Below, piece after piece: positions 18,053 to 27,514 of a stretch of 64,000 nucleotides of DNA (position 1 is the stretch's first letter; the number at the start of each line of letters is the position of its first letter). Source of the DNA: QHXN01 sp032162705 (GTDB lineage Bacteria > Acidobacteriota > Blastocatellia > Pyrinomonadales > Pyrinomonadaceae); assembly GCA_032162705.1 (NCBI GenBank), contig JAVRON010000145.1, positions 41,867 to 105,866 of the forward strand. Direction: 5' to 3'. Both the position numbers and the translations under genes were made by a program. The notes under the pieces were generated by a model. That model searched no databases, was not told the origin of the DNA, and worked only from the letters and a program-made list of their open reading frames with translations.

Positions 18053-19033
18053 TCAGCCCTTCAGTTTCTGAATCTCTTCCGTCAACACGGGGATGACCTC
18101 AAACAGATCGCCGACGATACCGTAGTCGGCGATGTCGAAGATGGGTGCTTCGGGGTCTTTGTTAACGGCGACGATGGTGCCCGCGTTCTTCATGCCGACG
18201 AGGTGCTGAATCGCGCCGGAGATGCCGAGCGCGACGTAGAGCTTCGGCGCGACGGTTTGCCCTGACGACCCGATCTGCCGGTCAATCGGGAGCCAGCCCG
18301 CGTCGCAGATGGGGCGTGACGCGGCGATGTCGCCGCCCAGTGCGTCGGCGAGTTTCTGAGCGAGCGCGATGTTCTCCTGGCTCTTGATGCCGCGACCGAT
18401 GGCGACGATCACCTCCGCCTTCGACAGATCAACCGCCTGCTTCACTTCCTGGAAAGGCGCTTCGGGCTGCATCCGCACCTCGCCGACCTCGACCGGCATC
18501 GACTCGACCGCAGCAGCGCTCTCGCCCGTCTCGGCCTGATCCGCGCGGTATGCGCCCGATTGGAAGGTTGCAAAGACGGGCGGCTCGCCTTTCGCCACAA
18601 CGTCCGCGTCCATCTTGCCCTGGAAGAGACGACGCGTAAAAGTCACCTTGTCGCCTTCGGCCTTCATACGGATGCAGTCGCTGACTAGCCCCTTGCCGAA
18701 GCGCGCGGCCAGCTTCGGCGCGTAGTCGCGCACAAGGTACGTGTGCGGGAAGAAGACGTACTGCGGGTCGCTTGCGCGCACGACCTGTTCCATCGCATCG
18801 GTGTAAGCGTCGGGCGTGTAGTCGGCGAGCTTCTGGCTCTCGGCAGAGATGACGCGGCTCAACTTATAGCCCGCTACTCCCTGCGCCAGTCCCGAGTCCG
18901 CGCCCAGCACGACCGCCGTCACGTCCTGCCCCAACGACGCGCCCAACTGCTGCGCCGCCGCCACGGCCTCGAACGATATTTTGTTGATCGCACCCTGCCG
19001 GTGCTCGATGAAGACAAGTATTCCGTTGCTCAT
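18053..19033 (-). CDS. etfA: Electron transfer flavoprotein alpha subunit
   Basis: 326 residues. The C-terminal FAD-binding domain is clear: GRGIKSQENIALAQKLADAL, IGSSGQTVAPKLYVALGISG and NKDPEAPIFDIADYGIVGD. With EtfB it carries electrons from acyl-CoA dehydrogenases to the membrane quinone pool. It follows etfB, separated only by a 165-base repeat element that ends at its ATG, and no Shine-Dalgarno is visible. Upstream genes on the strand are for acyl-CoA and fatty-acid metabolism, which fits. Confidence 0.95.
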   Translation of the reverse strand: MSNGILVFIEHRQGAINKISFEAVAAAQQLGASLGQDVTAVVLGADSGLAQGVAGYKLSRVISAESQKLADYTPDAYTDAMEQVVRASDPQYVFFPHTYLVRDYAPKLAARFGKGLVSDCIRMKAEGDKVTFTRRLFQGKMDADVVAKGEPPVFATFQSGAYRADQAETGESAAAVESMPVEVGEVRMQPEAPFQEVKQAVDLSKAEVIVAIGRGIKSQENIALAQKLADALGGDIAASRPICDAGWLPIDRQIGSSGQTVAPKLYVALGISGAIQHLVGMKNAGTIVAVNKDPEAPIFDIADYGIVGDLFEVIPVLTEEIQKLKG

Positions 19034-19198
<165 letters not shown>

Positions 19199-19199
19199 T

Positions 19200-19970
19200 T
19201 CAAATCACCCTCGCCTCGGTGCGGAGCTTCTCGGCGAGTTGTGCGGCACCCTTCTTCGCGTCGCCGTCGCCGAGAAACTGCGTCTGCTTCTGTTTGAGTG
19301 GGAGGTAGATGCGCTCGACGGTCTGGAACTCGCCCGCGCCCGAGTCGGCTGCCGCTTGGACTTCGCGAATCTCTTTCTTCTTCGCGGCCATGATGCCCTT
19401 GAGCGTGGCGTAGCGAATCTGGCTGATGCCGGACTGTATGGTCAGGAGCGCGGGCGTCTGCATCGTGTACCACTGATACCAGCCGCTCTCAAGCTCGCGT
19501 TTGACGCGGAGCTGCTCGCCCGAGTAATCGACTTCGATGACGATGGTCGCGTGCGGGAGCCTGAGGAGTTCGGCGACGATGACGCCCGTCTGCCCGTATC
19601 CCTGATCGTCCGACTGCAACCCGGCCAATACGAGGTCTGGCCCCTCGTCGCGAATCGCGTCCGCAAGGATTTTTGCCGCCGCGTATGGGCCCGACTTATC
19701 AAGGCCCTCCGCGATGATGTGGATGGCGCGGTCTGCGCCGCGCGCGAGCGCATCCTTGAGAACAGACTTGGCGCGCTGGGGCCCGAGCGTGCAGACGACG
19801 ACCTCGCCGCCCTTCTTCTCCTTGAGGCGCAAAGCCTCTTCGAGCGCGTAGCCGTCCGACTCGTTGACCTCGAAAGAGAGGTCGCCCTCCTCAATCCACT
19901 TCTCATCCGGACGGACGCGCAGGATAGCGTCCTTGTTCGGAACCTGCTTCATTAAGACGACGATTTTCAT
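19200..19970 (-). CDS. etfB: Electron transfer flavoprotein beta subunit
   Basis: 256 residues. Family features: N-terminus MKIVVLMKQVPNKDA, the VNESDGYALEEALRLKE segment, and the signature DLVLAGLQSDDQGYGQTGVI (AMP/adenine-nucleotide region). Partner of etfA directly downstream. It follows fabF; both flanking spacers are CAGTAGT elements, and the one upstream ends at its ATG with no recognisable ribosome-binding site. Confidence 0.95.
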   Translation of the reverse strand: MKIVVLMKQVPNKDAILRVRPDEKWIEEGDLSFEVNESDGYALEEALRLKEKKGGEVVVCTLGPQRAKSVLKDALARGADRAIHIIAEGLDKSGPYAAAKILADAIRDEGPDLVLAGLQSDDQGYGQTGVIVAELLRLPHATIVIEVDYSGEQLRVKRELESGWYQWYTMQTPALLTIQSGISQIRYATLKGIMAAKKKEIREVQAAADSGAGEFQTVERIYLPLKQKQTQFLGDGDAKKGAAQLAEKLRTEARVI

Positions 19971-19972
19971 AA

Positions 19973-20129
19973 TCTCAAGTAGACAGTAGTCAGTAGTCAG
20001 TAGTCAGTAGTCAGTAGACAGTAGACAGTAGACAGTAGAAAACCTTTTCTCTTTGAGCAGTCAGAATAAAAACGTCAGCGACCTTAGCGCGGAGCGACTA
20101 CTGACTACTGTCTACTGTCTACTGTCTAC
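19973..20129. repeat. CAGTAGT heptad inverted-repeat element (copy 2)
   Basis: Fills the fabF-etfB gap. One arm has at least seven 7-base units (CAGTAGT then CAGTAGA), the other is CTACTGA/CTACTGT units. The TAG stop of fabF (20126-20128 read on the minus strand) lies within the terminal arm, so the element supplies the stop codon. Interior words AGTAGAAAACCTTTT and AGCGCGGAGCGACTACTG match other copies. Confidence 0.9.
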
Positions 20130-21397
20130 TCTTCTTCAAATCGTTTGAAGAGCAGCGCCGCGTTCGTGCCGCCGAAGCCGAAGCTGTTCGAGAGCGCGTA
20201 GTCTATCTTCGCCTCGCGCGGCTCGTTCGGGACATAGTCGAGGTCGCACTCTGGGTCTGGGTTGACGTAGTTGATCGTCGGCGGCAACTTCCCTTCGTGA
20301 ATGGCGAGCACGGAGAAGACTGCCTCGATGCCGCCCGCCGCGCCGAGCAGGTGGCCCGTCATCGACTTCGTTGAGCTGACGGGGAGTTTGTAGGCATACT
20401 CGCCGAAGGTCTTCTTGATGGCGAGCGTCTCGAACTTGTCGTTGTAGGGCGTCGAAGTCCCATGCGCGTTGACGTATCCGACCTGCTCGGGCCGGACGCC
20501 CGCGTCTTTGAGCGCCATCGTCATCACACGCACCGCGCCCGAGGCCGTCTCGTCCGGCATCGTGATGTGAAAGGCGTCGGCGGTCATGCCGTAGCCGACC
20601 ACCTCCGCGTAAATCTTTGCGCCGCGCGCACGCGCGAACTCAAGCTCTTCGAGAATCATCAGCCCCGCGCCCTCGCCGATGATGAAGCCGTCGCGGTCGC
20701 GCTCGAAGGGGCGCGAGGCGTGCGTGGGGTCATCGTTTCTGGTCGAGAGCGCGCGCATCGCCGCGAAGCCCGCGACCGACATCGGCGTGATGGCCGACTC
20801 CGCACCTCCGCAGATCATCACGTCGGCATCGCCGCGCTGGATGATCTTGAGGCTGTCGCCGATGGCGTGCGCGCCCGCCGCGCAGGCCGTGGCCGTCGCG
20901 GAGTTGGGCCCCTTCGCACCGAAGCGGATCGAGACCTGTCCGGCGGCGAGGTTGACGATGGCCGACGGGATAAAGAAAGGAGAGACGCGATGCGGGCCTT
21001 CGTCTAAGAGCTTCGAGTGCTCGCGTTCGATGGCCCAGAAGTCGCCGATGCCGCTGCTGATGTATGTGCCGATGCGCTCGGCCACCTCTTCGCCGAAGCG
21101 GTCGCCGAGTTTCTGCCCGCGCTCGACGAGTCCCGAAGCATAGATCGCCTCGTCCGACGCGGCGATGGCGAAGTGGATGAAAGCGCCCATCTTGCGCGCT
21201 TCCTTCTTCTCGACGAACTTCAGCGGGTCGAAATTCTTCACCTCAGCGCCGATCTTCACGGAGAATTTCGACGTGTCGAACTTCTCGATGTAACCGACGC
21301 CGCTCCGGCCCGCCATCAGCGCGCCCCACGTGTCGGCCACAGTGTGCCCGCAAGGTGTGACGAGGCCGAGGCCCGTAACCACAACGCGACGTTTCAA
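20126..21397 (-). CDS. fabF: 3-oxoacyl-[ACP] synthase II
   Basis: 423-residue condensing enzyme that elongates acyl-ACP with malonyl-ACP. Active-site Cys is in TATACAAGAHAIG, the two histidines in NAHGTSTPYND and GHLLGAAGG. I choose a TTG start at 21397 (KRRVVVTGLG follows) because GGAG lies nine bases upstream; longer starts add residues that do not look like FabF. It follows acpP after a 180-base gap with two hairpins. Confidence 0.95.
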   Translation of the reverse strand: MKRRVVVTGLGLVTPCGHTVADTWGALMAGRSGVGYIEKFDTSKFSVKIGAEVKNFDPLKFVEKKEARKMGAFIHFAIAASDEAIYASGLVERGQKLGDRFGEEVAERIGTYISSGIGDFWAIEREHSKLLDEGPHRVSPFFIPSAIVNLAAGQVSIRFGAKGPNSATATACAAGAHAIGDSLKIIQRGDADVMICGGAESAITPMSVAGFAAMRALSTRNDDPTHASRPFERDRDGFIIGEGAGLMILEELEFARARGAKIYAEVVGYGMTADAFHITMPDETASGAVRVMTMALKDAGVRPEQVGYVNAHGTSTPYNDKFETLAIKKTFGEYAYKLPVSSTKSMTGHLLGAAGGIEAVFSVLAIHEGKLPPTINYVNPDPECDLDYVPNEPREAKIDYALSNSFGFGGTNAALLFKRFEEE

Positions 21398-21500
21398 AAC
21401 TTTCGACTCCTTCACCCACAATGTAGGCGGTCGGGCATCGGTGGCGGCCAATGCCCTCGCCACTCCGCGGCTCGCTTTAGCCGACGGCGTGGCGAATCAG

Positions 21501-21558
21501 CCGCGCGCTTTGCGCGGCCGTCTCCGGCGCAGGGGCGCTGGACGTAAAGCCCCTGCGC
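21501..21558. other. Two GC hairpins in the acpP-fabF spacer
   Basis: CCGCGC (21501-21506) pairs with GCGCGG (21512-21517), and a 10-bp stem GCGCAGGGGC (21527-21536) pairs with GCCCCTGCGC (21549-21558) across a 12-base loop. No T-tract follows on either strand. They may stabilise the acpP message or partly attenuate fabF. Confidence 0.5.
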
Positions 21559-21576
21559 GAACCAACGCCCGCGCGG

Positions 21577-21831
21577 CTATGCCTTGTTCTTCGCCTGGTG
21601 CTGCTCGATGTAGTTGTATGCGTCGCGGACGCTCTGAATCTTCTCGGCGTCCTCATCGGGAATTTCGATGCCGAACTCCTCTTCAAAGCGCATGACGAGT
21701 TCGACCGTATCGAGCGAGTCGGCCCCGAGGTCGTCGATGAAACGCGCGTTCGGCGTCACCTCGTTCTCGTCTACACCCAGCTCGTCGATGATGATCTGCT
21801 TAACCTTTGCTTCAATCTCGGATTCGGCCAT
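21577..21831 (-). CDS. acpP: Acyl carrier protein
   Basis: 84-residue acidic protein with the phosphopantetheine site LGADSLDTVELV; Ser39 in DSL is the attachment residue. The remaining helices (FEEEFGIEIPDEDAEKI) are typical. It carries growing acyl chains for the surrounding Fab enzymes. It lies between fabD and fabF; the fabG gene usual between fabD and acpP is missing. A short Asn/Lys/Ala tail follows the core. Confidence 0.97.
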   Translation of the reverse strand: MAESEIEAKVKQIIIDELGVDENEVTPNARFIDDLGADSLDTVELVMRFEEEFGIEIPDEDAEKIQSVRDAYNYIEQHQAKNKA

Positions 21832-21927
21832 TATTCCTGCTCCTCTTTGTCTGAAGTTGGAAAACTCGAAAACTGTTTTGCCCGCGCGCTCCCGGCGACT
21901 GCCTCGCAGCGCGACGGCACGGCATGC

Positions 21928-22902
21928 TTAGACACTCGCGGCTGCATGCCCGCCTCCATGCCCCTCTTCGCCGAGCGCCGTACGCGTCGAGGCGAGGCTC
22001 GCGGCGTCCTCAATGTTCAAGCTGCGCGCCCGCTTTGCGGTCTGACGGACGAGGCCGCTCAAGACCTTTCCGGGCCCGAGTTCGATGAACAACTCCACGC
22101 CCGCATCTACCAGAAGCTCAACCGACTCGCGCCACCGAACCGGCGAAGATACCTGCCGGATGAGCGAGTCGCGCGCCTGCGCGCCGCTATGTATCAAGGC
22201 CGCATCGACGTTCGTCACGAGCGGCACGCTCAAATCTTTGAACTCGACCCGCTCTAAATCAGCCGCCAGCCGCTCCTGTGCCGGGAGCATCAGCGCGCAA
22301 TGAAACGGCGCACTTACCTTTAGAGGGATGACGCGCTTCGCGCCACGCTCCTTCAAGAGCGCACCGGCGCGCTCGACTGCGGCGGCGCTCCCGGCGATGA
22401 CGATCTGCCCCGGCGAGTTGATGTTGGCGGGGCTGCAAACCTCGCCCTCGCGCAGCGCCTCCGCACAGACCGACTCGACCGTCTCAATATCAGAGCCGAG
22501 GACAGCGGCCATCGCCCCCACGCCGACGGGCACGGCCTCCTGCATGTAGCTCCCACGCTTGCGCACGATCTGCACAGCGTCGCGCAAACTAAGTGCGCCT
22601 GCCGCGACGAGCGCCGAGTATTCGCCGAGGCTATGACCCGCAACGAAGTCGGGTCGTGGCAAGCCTTCGCTTTCAGCCGCACGCAGCGCGGCGATTGACG
22701 CGGCGAGAATCGCGGGCTGCGTGTTCTCGGTTAATTGCAACTCTTCCGCAGGGCCCTCGAAGCACAAGCGAGAGAGCGCAAAGCCAAGCGCATCGTCGGC
22801 CTCTTCAAAGACCTCACGCGCCGCTGCGTACTCGGCGGCCAGTTCGCGCCCCATGCCCGGCGACTGCGAGCCTTGACCCGGAAAGATGAAAGCCAAAGAC
22901 AT
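21928..22902 (-). CDS. fabD: Malonyl-CoA:ACP transacylase
   Basis: 324 residues. FPGQGSQSPGMGREL at the N-terminus, nucleophile Ser in GHSLGEYSALVAAG, and the downstream SAPFHCALM His region identify the family. It loads malonate from CoA onto ACP. The last ~20 residues are an Ala/His-rich tail. The ATG directly abuts a CAGTAGT repeat element, so there is no normal ribosome-binding site. Confidence 0.96.
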   Translation of the reverse strand: MSLAFIFPGQGSQSPGMGRELAAEYAAAREVFEEADDALGFALSRLCFEGPAEELQLTENTQPAILAASIAALRAAESEGLPRPDFVAGHSLGEYSALVAAGALSLRDAVQIVRKRGSYMQEAVPVGVGAMAAVLGSDIETVESVCAEALREGEVCSPANINSPGQIVIAGSAAAVERAGALLKERGAKRVIPLKVSAPFHCALMLPAQERLAADLERVEFKDLSVPLVTNVDAALIHSGAQARDSLIRQVSSPVRWRESVELLVDAGVELFIELGPGKVLSGLVRQTAKRARSLNIEDAASLASTRTALGEEGHGGGHAAASV

Positions 22903-22903
22903 T

Positions 22904-23028
22904 GTAGTCAGTAGTCAGTAGTCAGTAGTCAGTAGAAAAACCTTCTTCAGTGAATCATCAGAGTGTCAGAGTCGGTGTCAGTAGCAACGCACGCCTTGCG
23001 GAGCCTACTGACTACTGTCTACTGTCTT
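22904..23028. repeat. CAGTAGT heptad inverted-repeat element (copy 3)
   Basis: Fills the fabH-fabD gap. Arms are GTAGTCA units (~22904-22935) and CTACTGT units (~23006-23026). The fabH TAA stop overlaps its edge and the other edge touches the fabD ATG. The interior has AGTAGAAAAACCTTCTTC and TTGCGGAGCCTACTG, as in other copies. Confidence 0.9.
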
Positions 23029-24013
23029 ACCATTTAATCAGCGCGCCGCCCCATGTAACTCCGCCGCCGAAGGAAGCGAGCAGCACGAGGTCGCCTTCCC
23101 TTATCATCCCCTTCTCGATGCACTCGTCGAGAGCGATGGGGATGGATGCGGCGGACGTGTTGCCGTGGTATGCGATGTTCGAGTAGACGATGGAATCATC
23201 GACGTTCAGCTTCGAGGCCACGGCCTCTGTTATCCGCTGGTTCGCCTGGTGCGGAATGAAGAGCTTCACGTCCTCCGGCTTGTAGCCTGCTTCGTCGAGC
23301 ACCTCGCGCGAGACTTCGGTCATCGAACGCACGGCGACCTTGAACAACTCGTTGCCCTTCATCTTGAAGTAATGTAGCCCTTCGGAGAGCGTCTCGGCGG
23401 TCGTACGAATGCGCGTGCCGCCGCCCGGCGAGTAAAGCTGTTCGGCGTAGCGACCGTCGGAGTAGATACGCGTGGAGAGAATGCCCCGGTCGTCTTCGGT
23501 GGGCCCGAGCACGGCTGCGCCCGCGCCGTCGCCGAACAGCACACAGGTCGAGCGGTCTGTGAAATCGACGAAGCGCGACAGAATCTCGGCTCCGATGACG
23601 AGCGCGTAACGCGTCTGCCCGGAGCGAATCATCTGGTTCGCCATCGTGATGCCGTAGATGAAGCCGGAGCAGGCCGCGACGAGGTCGAAGGCTGCCGCGC
23701 GGTTCGCGCCCAGCTCGGCCTGAATCAGACAGCCGGTCGAAGGAAGAATCTGGTCGGGCGAGACCGTGGCGCAGATGACGAGGCCGAGGTCGATGGGGTC
23801 GATCCGCGCGCGCTCGATGGCCTGGCGCGCGGCGGCGACGGCGAACATCGAAGTGTACTCGCCGTCCTTAGCGCGGTGGCGCTCCTTAATCCCGGTGCGC
23901 GAGGTGATCCAATCGTCCGAGGTCTCGACCATCTTTTCGAGATCGGCGTTGGTCAGGATGCCTTCAGGATAAGCGCGCCCCGTGCCGAGGATTGCTGCTC
24001 TGACTTCTCCCAT
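23027..24013 (-). CDS. fabH: 3-oxoacyl-[ACP] synthase III
   Basis: 328 residues. It starts fatty-acid synthesis by condensing an acyl-CoA primer with malonyl-ACP. Catalytic Cys in VAACSGFIYG, His in FIPHQANQRI, Asn in AYHGNTSAAS, and the C-terminal SFGGGVTWGGALIKW are all present. Next in order after plsX on the same strand, as in the classical fab cluster. Confidence 0.96.
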   Translation of the reverse strand: MGEVRAAILGTGRAYPEGILTNADLEKMVETSDDWITSRTGIKERHRAKDGEYTSMFAVAAARQAIERARIDPIDLGLVICATVSPDQILPSTGCLIQAELGANRAAAFDLVAACSGFIYGITMANQMIRSGQTRYALVIGAEILSRFVDFTDRSTCVLFGDGAGAAVLGPTEDDRGILSTRIYSDGRYAEQLYSPGGGTRIRTTAETLSEGLHYFKMKGNELFKVAVRSMTEVSREVLDEAGYKPEDVKLFIPHQANQRITEAVASKLNVDDSIVYSNIAYHGNTSAASIPIALDECIEKGMIREGDLVLLASFGGGVTWGGALIKW

Positions 24014-24113
24014 CAGCTTGGCCTGCTTTCTTCGCTGTGTCTTAACTCGGAAGCTGTGACCCTTCTTGTTCGGACGACTCTCTTACATTTCCGTTCTGCC
24101 AACTGTACCGTGT

Positions 24114-25181
24114 TCACTCCCCGACCGCACGCAGCGACTTCGACTCGCGTGCGTTCGTCGCGGCGATGCCGCGCTCGATGCGCTCCTGCGCGCCGTGCTC
24201 GGAGAACTCTTTCACGTTGCGGATCGCGTTGCGTATGGCGCGTGCGTTCGAGTTGCCGTGACCGACGACGACGATCTTCCGAACGCCTAAGAGCGGCGCT
24301 CCGCCGTACTCGGCATAGTCGAGTCGCTTCTTCAAATTCTGGAAAGCGGGTCGCGCCAGCACCGCGCCGGTCTTCGTGATGACCGAGGCCGATAGCTCGC
24401 GCTTAATCAGCGAGATGACCGCATCCTGTAAGCCCTCCGAGAGCTTGAGGATGACATTGCCGGTGAATCCGTCCGTGACGATCACATCCACCTCGCCCGA
24501 GAACACGTCGCGCCCCTCGACGTTGCCGACGAAATTCAAACTATGGAGGTCGCGCAGAAGGGGAAAGGCCTCCTTCGTCAGGTCGTTGCCCTTCGCCTCC
24601 TCTTCGCCGATGCTCATCAGCCCGACGGTCGGACGCTGCGTGCCCAGAACCGAGCGCGAGTAAGCGTCGCCCATGATAGCAAACTGCGCCATCTGGTGCG
24701 GCTTGCAGTCCGAGTTCGCGCCTACGTCCAAGAGCATGGTGGGCCGTCCAGACTTGGTCGGCATCAACGCGGCCAGCGCTGGGCGGTCAACACCGGGCAG
24801 CATCCCTATGACCATCTTGGCCGTCGCCATCGCCGCACCGGTGTTGCCCGCGGAGACAAAGCCGTCGGCGTACCCGTCGGCGACGAGCCGCGCGCCGATA
24901 CGCATCGAGCTGCGGCGCTTGCGTCGGACGGCGGTCGCGACGGCCTCGTCCATGCCGATGAACTCTGCGGCTTCGACGAACTCGATACCCTTGTCGCCGT
25001 CCTTACGCCAACGACAGCGGCGCAGCTCCGGCTCGACGACTTCGCGCTTGCCGACGAGGATGACGCCTATACCAAAATCTCGCGCGGCGGCGAGCGCGCC
25101 GTCAATCTCCGCGTGCGGCGCGTGGTCGCTGCCCATCGCATCGACCACGACTTTGCCCGTCAGTTTCGCTTCTTTCATCAA
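24114..25181 (-). CDS. plsX: Phosphate acyltransferase PlsX
   Basis: 355 residues; converts acyl-ACP to acyl-phosphate for phospholipid synthesis. Motifs VVDAMGSDHAPHAEIDGAL at the N-terminus, GFVSAGNTGAAMATA, and DVGANSDCKPHQMAQFA are family hallmarks. The second Met (25178) is an equally good start. It lies between rpmF and fabH, the usual order. Confidence 0.95.
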   Translation of the reverse strand: MMKEAKLTGKVVVDAMGSDHAPHAEIDGALAAARDFGIGVILVGKREVVEPELRRCRWRKDGDKGIEFVEAAEFIGMDEAVATAVRRKRRSSMRIGARLVADGYADGFVSAGNTGAAMATAKMVIGMLPGVDRPALAALMPTKSGRPTMLLDVGANSDCKPHQMAQFAIMGDAYSRSVLGTQRPTVGLMSIGEEEAKGNDLTKEAFPLLRDLHSLNFVGNVEGRDVFSGEVDVIVTDGFTGNVILKLSEGLQDAVISLIKRELSASVITKTGAVLARPAFQNLKKRLDYAEYGGAPLLGVRKIVVVGHGNSNARAIRNAIRNVKEFSEHGAQERIERGIAATNARESKSLRAVGE

Positions 25182-25284
25182 AGGCGTCTCGCGGCGACGG
25201 GCATGTGCGCAGAGGCCCCGGCCACCGGGTCAAACAGAGTGTGCCTGGAAGGCCGCGCGCCGTTGTATGGACGCGCCACGGCCT

Positions 25285-25470
25285 TTAAGCCTCCTGCTCG
25301 ACCTTGACCACCTGTCGGCCATTGTAATACCCGCATTTCGGGCAGACGCGGTGCGACTGTCGCGGCTCCTGACAGTTTTCGCAAGTGACGGTCTGCGGGG
25401 CGCGTAGCGCGTCGTGTGCGCGGCGCTCGCGCGTGCGTGCGTGCGAGTGGCGGCGTTTCGGATTAGGCAT
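25285..25470 (-). CDS. rpmF: 50S ribosomal protein L32
   Basis: 61 residues beginning MPNPKRRHSHARTRERRAH, with a zinc-ribbon-type CENC...CPKCGYYNGR. The start at 25470 has AGGAG upstream; a longer frame would read into repeat sequence. It precedes plsX, the usual genetic link between ribosome and lipid synthesis genes. Confidence 0.95.
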   Translation of the reverse strand: MPNPKRRHSHARTRERRAHDALRAPQTVTCENCQEPRQSHRVCPKCGYYNGRQVVKVEQEA

Positions 25471-25476
25471 TGATAA

Positions 25477-25613
25477 CTCCTCGTTGAATGGTAAATGGTA
25501 AATAGTAAATGGTGAATAGTGTCTGATGTCTTTCAACTTTGATGCTAAATCGCCAGCCCCTCAGAAAGGAGTCGAACAATTACCATTAGCTATTCACCGT
25601 TTACTTCCAGCTT
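25477..25613. repeat. Intergenic inverted repeat, GGTAAAT heptad units
   Basis: Left arm ~25486-25520 repeats GGTAAAT/AGTAAAT/GGTGAAT with a 7-base period; the right arm (~25580-25613) is the looser complement (ATTACCATTAGCTATTCACC). It fills the yceD-rpmF spacer and runs into the last codons of yceD. The rpmF ribosome-binding site lies just outside it. Confidence 0.75.
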
Positions 25614-26129
25614 ATTTTTCAAAGCGGCGAGCGCCGACCAACGCGGGTCAACCTCGGCCTGCTCGCAGGAACAGCGTCCCGCGTTCAAGTCTGCGCCGCA
25701 CGTCGGGCAGAGACCTTTGCAATCTTCACGACACAGGCGGCGCGAGGGGAGCGCAAGCATAATCTGTTCGCGCACCAGCCCGTCCAAATCCACCGCATCG
25801 CCTTCGTATGCGTCGAGCTTCAGGTCTTCAGCCTGTAGCTCGACGTTCTCGGCCTTCACGGCCTCGACCTCCCGCGGGATAAAGGAGACATCGAACTCGA
25901 CCGCGAGCGGTGTCCGCTCGGGCGCGAGACAGCGGTCGCATAAAAGCTCGACCTCCGCTCTGATCTCGCCGCGCAGTCGAACCTCCAGACCCTTGCGGCT
26001 CGCGCTTCCCTCGATCAACGCGTCCGAGGTCAGGCGCGCTCCCTCGTCTTCAAGCTCGACCTCTTCCGGACGGTACTTGTGCGCGAAGCGACTGCCCGCC
26101 GCCGTTAGATTTTCAACCTCAATCCGCAT
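25590..26129 (-). CDS. yceD: YceD/DUF177 family protein
   Basis: 179 residues. C-terminal half has the DUF177 pattern with zinc-type cysteines (CREDCKGLCPTCGADLNAGRC) and the central LLCDRCLAPERTPL. Proteins of this family are almost always encoded directly before rpmF, as here, and are implicated in 23S rRNA maturation and ribosome assembly. The last codons are read from repeat sequence. Confidence 0.9.
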   Translation of the reverse strand: MRIEVENLTAAGSRFAHKYRPEEVELEDEGARLTSDALIEGSASRKGLEVRLRGEIRAEVELLCDRCLAPERTPLAVEFDVSFIPREVEAVKAENVELQAEDLKLDAYEGDAVDLDGLVREQIMLALPSRRLCREDCKGLCPTCGADLNAGRCSCEQAEVDPRWSALAALKNKLEVNGE

Positions 26130-26209
26130 GACTTCACCCTCCGGTCAGGGATAGTGCTTCCGGGCGCGCTCGCGCAAAAGTTGCAATTATAACGGTCAAG
26201 ACGAAAGTG

Positions 26210-27439
26210 TCAACGCGGCACGACGCTTCCGAGCGCATCTTCGCGCAAGACTGCGGCCAGACGTTCGTCACCCCCCGTCACAAGCCGACGCCTGCCGCGA
26301 CCTTTAGCCTCAAAGAGCGAAGGCGCTTCGGTCTCTGCCACGCGGGAGAGATTTTTGAGCGAAAGACGATAGCGCGGCTCGTCCGGACGAAGCGCCCTCG
26401 CCGACTCCAAAGCGTTCTCGGCTTCGGCGCGCTCGCCCAGCCGCAGACGGACGAGGCCCAGCAGGTAGAACGCCTCGCCGTAATTCTTATCAAGCCGGAC
26501 GGCCTTCTTTAGATGGCCCAAAGCTGTCCGTCCGCGACCAAGATTGAAGTTGGCAAGCCCGAGCAGGTAGTGCGCCTCGGGACAGGTACGCACGGCAAGC
26601 GCGGCTTTAAAATCTATGAGTGCGCCCTTCCAGTCCGACTCCGCCGCCGCGAGCCGACCCAGAGCGCAGTAAGCCGCGAACGAGGGGCCGAGGCGCATCA
26701 CAGCCTCTCTTAAAAGCTCACGTGCGAGTACCGTCTCACCCTCGTCGCCGCAGGCAAGCCCGAGCAGCAGAGGCAGGCGCGCATTCTCGGGGTCGGCTGC
26801 AAGAGCGCGCCCCAGGTAATCGCGTGCAGGAGCTGTCCGCCCCTTGCGAAAAAGGTGCTCGCCGAGGAACGTGTTGAGCGGCACGTTATCCGGCGCGAGC
26901 GCCGCCGCGCGTTCCAGACTACGGACGCCGACGCCCCGACGCCCGCTCTCAAACTCCTTGCATCCCTCGCGCACGAGCCGCGTAAAAAGCTCTCGCTCCT
27001 CTCCTTCATAGAGCGCAAGTACGCTCTCGCAGAGCAGTGTGTAGGCCGACCTCGCTTCGGCGGGCGTCGCTTCGTCGCTTCGTCGCTCGCGCCAGATAGC
27101 TTCGAGCCTTTGGCGGCTGACGACGCCGGACTCGCCGAGCACCGTAATCAGCGTGTCGAGCAGCGCGTGGTCAAAGTAGGCCGAGCGCGTCTGTTTGAGC
27201 ATCAGCTCGGCCATCTTCTCCAGCTTGTCGATGACGCGCGAGATGTTATTCTCGATGGCCGAGACGCGCTCGATCAGGTGCTCTTCCATCCCGCCGCCGA
27301 GAGACCCTTCCTCGAAGCGCGCAGACGTTGGCTCGACCATAATCATCAGGCGCGTGCCGCAACGCCCGCACAAATCCTCGCCCAACTTGTTGGCGGTCTT
27401 GCAGCGCTGGCAGAAGATTTTCCCGCGTACGTTCGACAT
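26210..27439 (-). CDS. Zinc-ribbon and TPR-repeat protein
   Basis: About 409 residues. An N-terminal zinc ribbon (FCQRCKTANKLGEDLCGRCG) is followed by a short helical segment and then tetratricopeptide-type repeats from ~150 to 385 (e.g. NTFLGEHLFRKGRTAPARDY, YLLGLANFNLGRGRTALGHL, FYLLGLVRLRLGERAEAENA). No signal peptide or catalytic motif, so a cytoplasmic scaffold is likely. The ATG at 27439 is preferred over GTG at 27445. It lies between the hydroxyacyl-CoA dehydrogenase and yceD genes with no obvious functional tie. Confidence 0.8.
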   Translation of the reverse strand: MSNVRGKIFCQRCKTANKLGEDLCGRCGTRLMIMVEPTSARFEEGSLGGGMEEHLIERVSAIENNISRVIDKLEKMAELMLKQTRSAYFDHALLDTLITVLGESGVVSRQRLEAIWRERRSDEATPAEARSAYTLLCESVLALYEGEERELFTRLVREGCKEFESGRRGVGVRSLERAAALAPDNVPLNTFLGEHLFRKGRTAPARDYLGRALAADPENARLPLLLGLACGDEGETVLARELLREAVMRLGPSFAAYCALGRLAAAESDWKGALIDFKAALAVRTCPEAHYLLGLANFNLGRGRTALGHLKKAVRLDKNYGEAFYLLGLVRLRLGERAEAENALESARALRPDEPRYRLSLKNLSRVAETEAPSLFEAKGRGRRRLVTGGDERLAAVLREDALGSVVPR

Positions 27440-27514
27440 AATCACACTTCAAATCGGCGCGCGGCACTTGTGAGCCAGATGCTTGCAGCGCGCCGCGCCG
27501 TCCGAAAGCTCTCC

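Noticed and set aside
19973..20129. CRISPR-like look of tandem 7-base units
   Set aside because: Units are contiguous with no unique spacers, arms are complementary to each other, and no cas genes are near.
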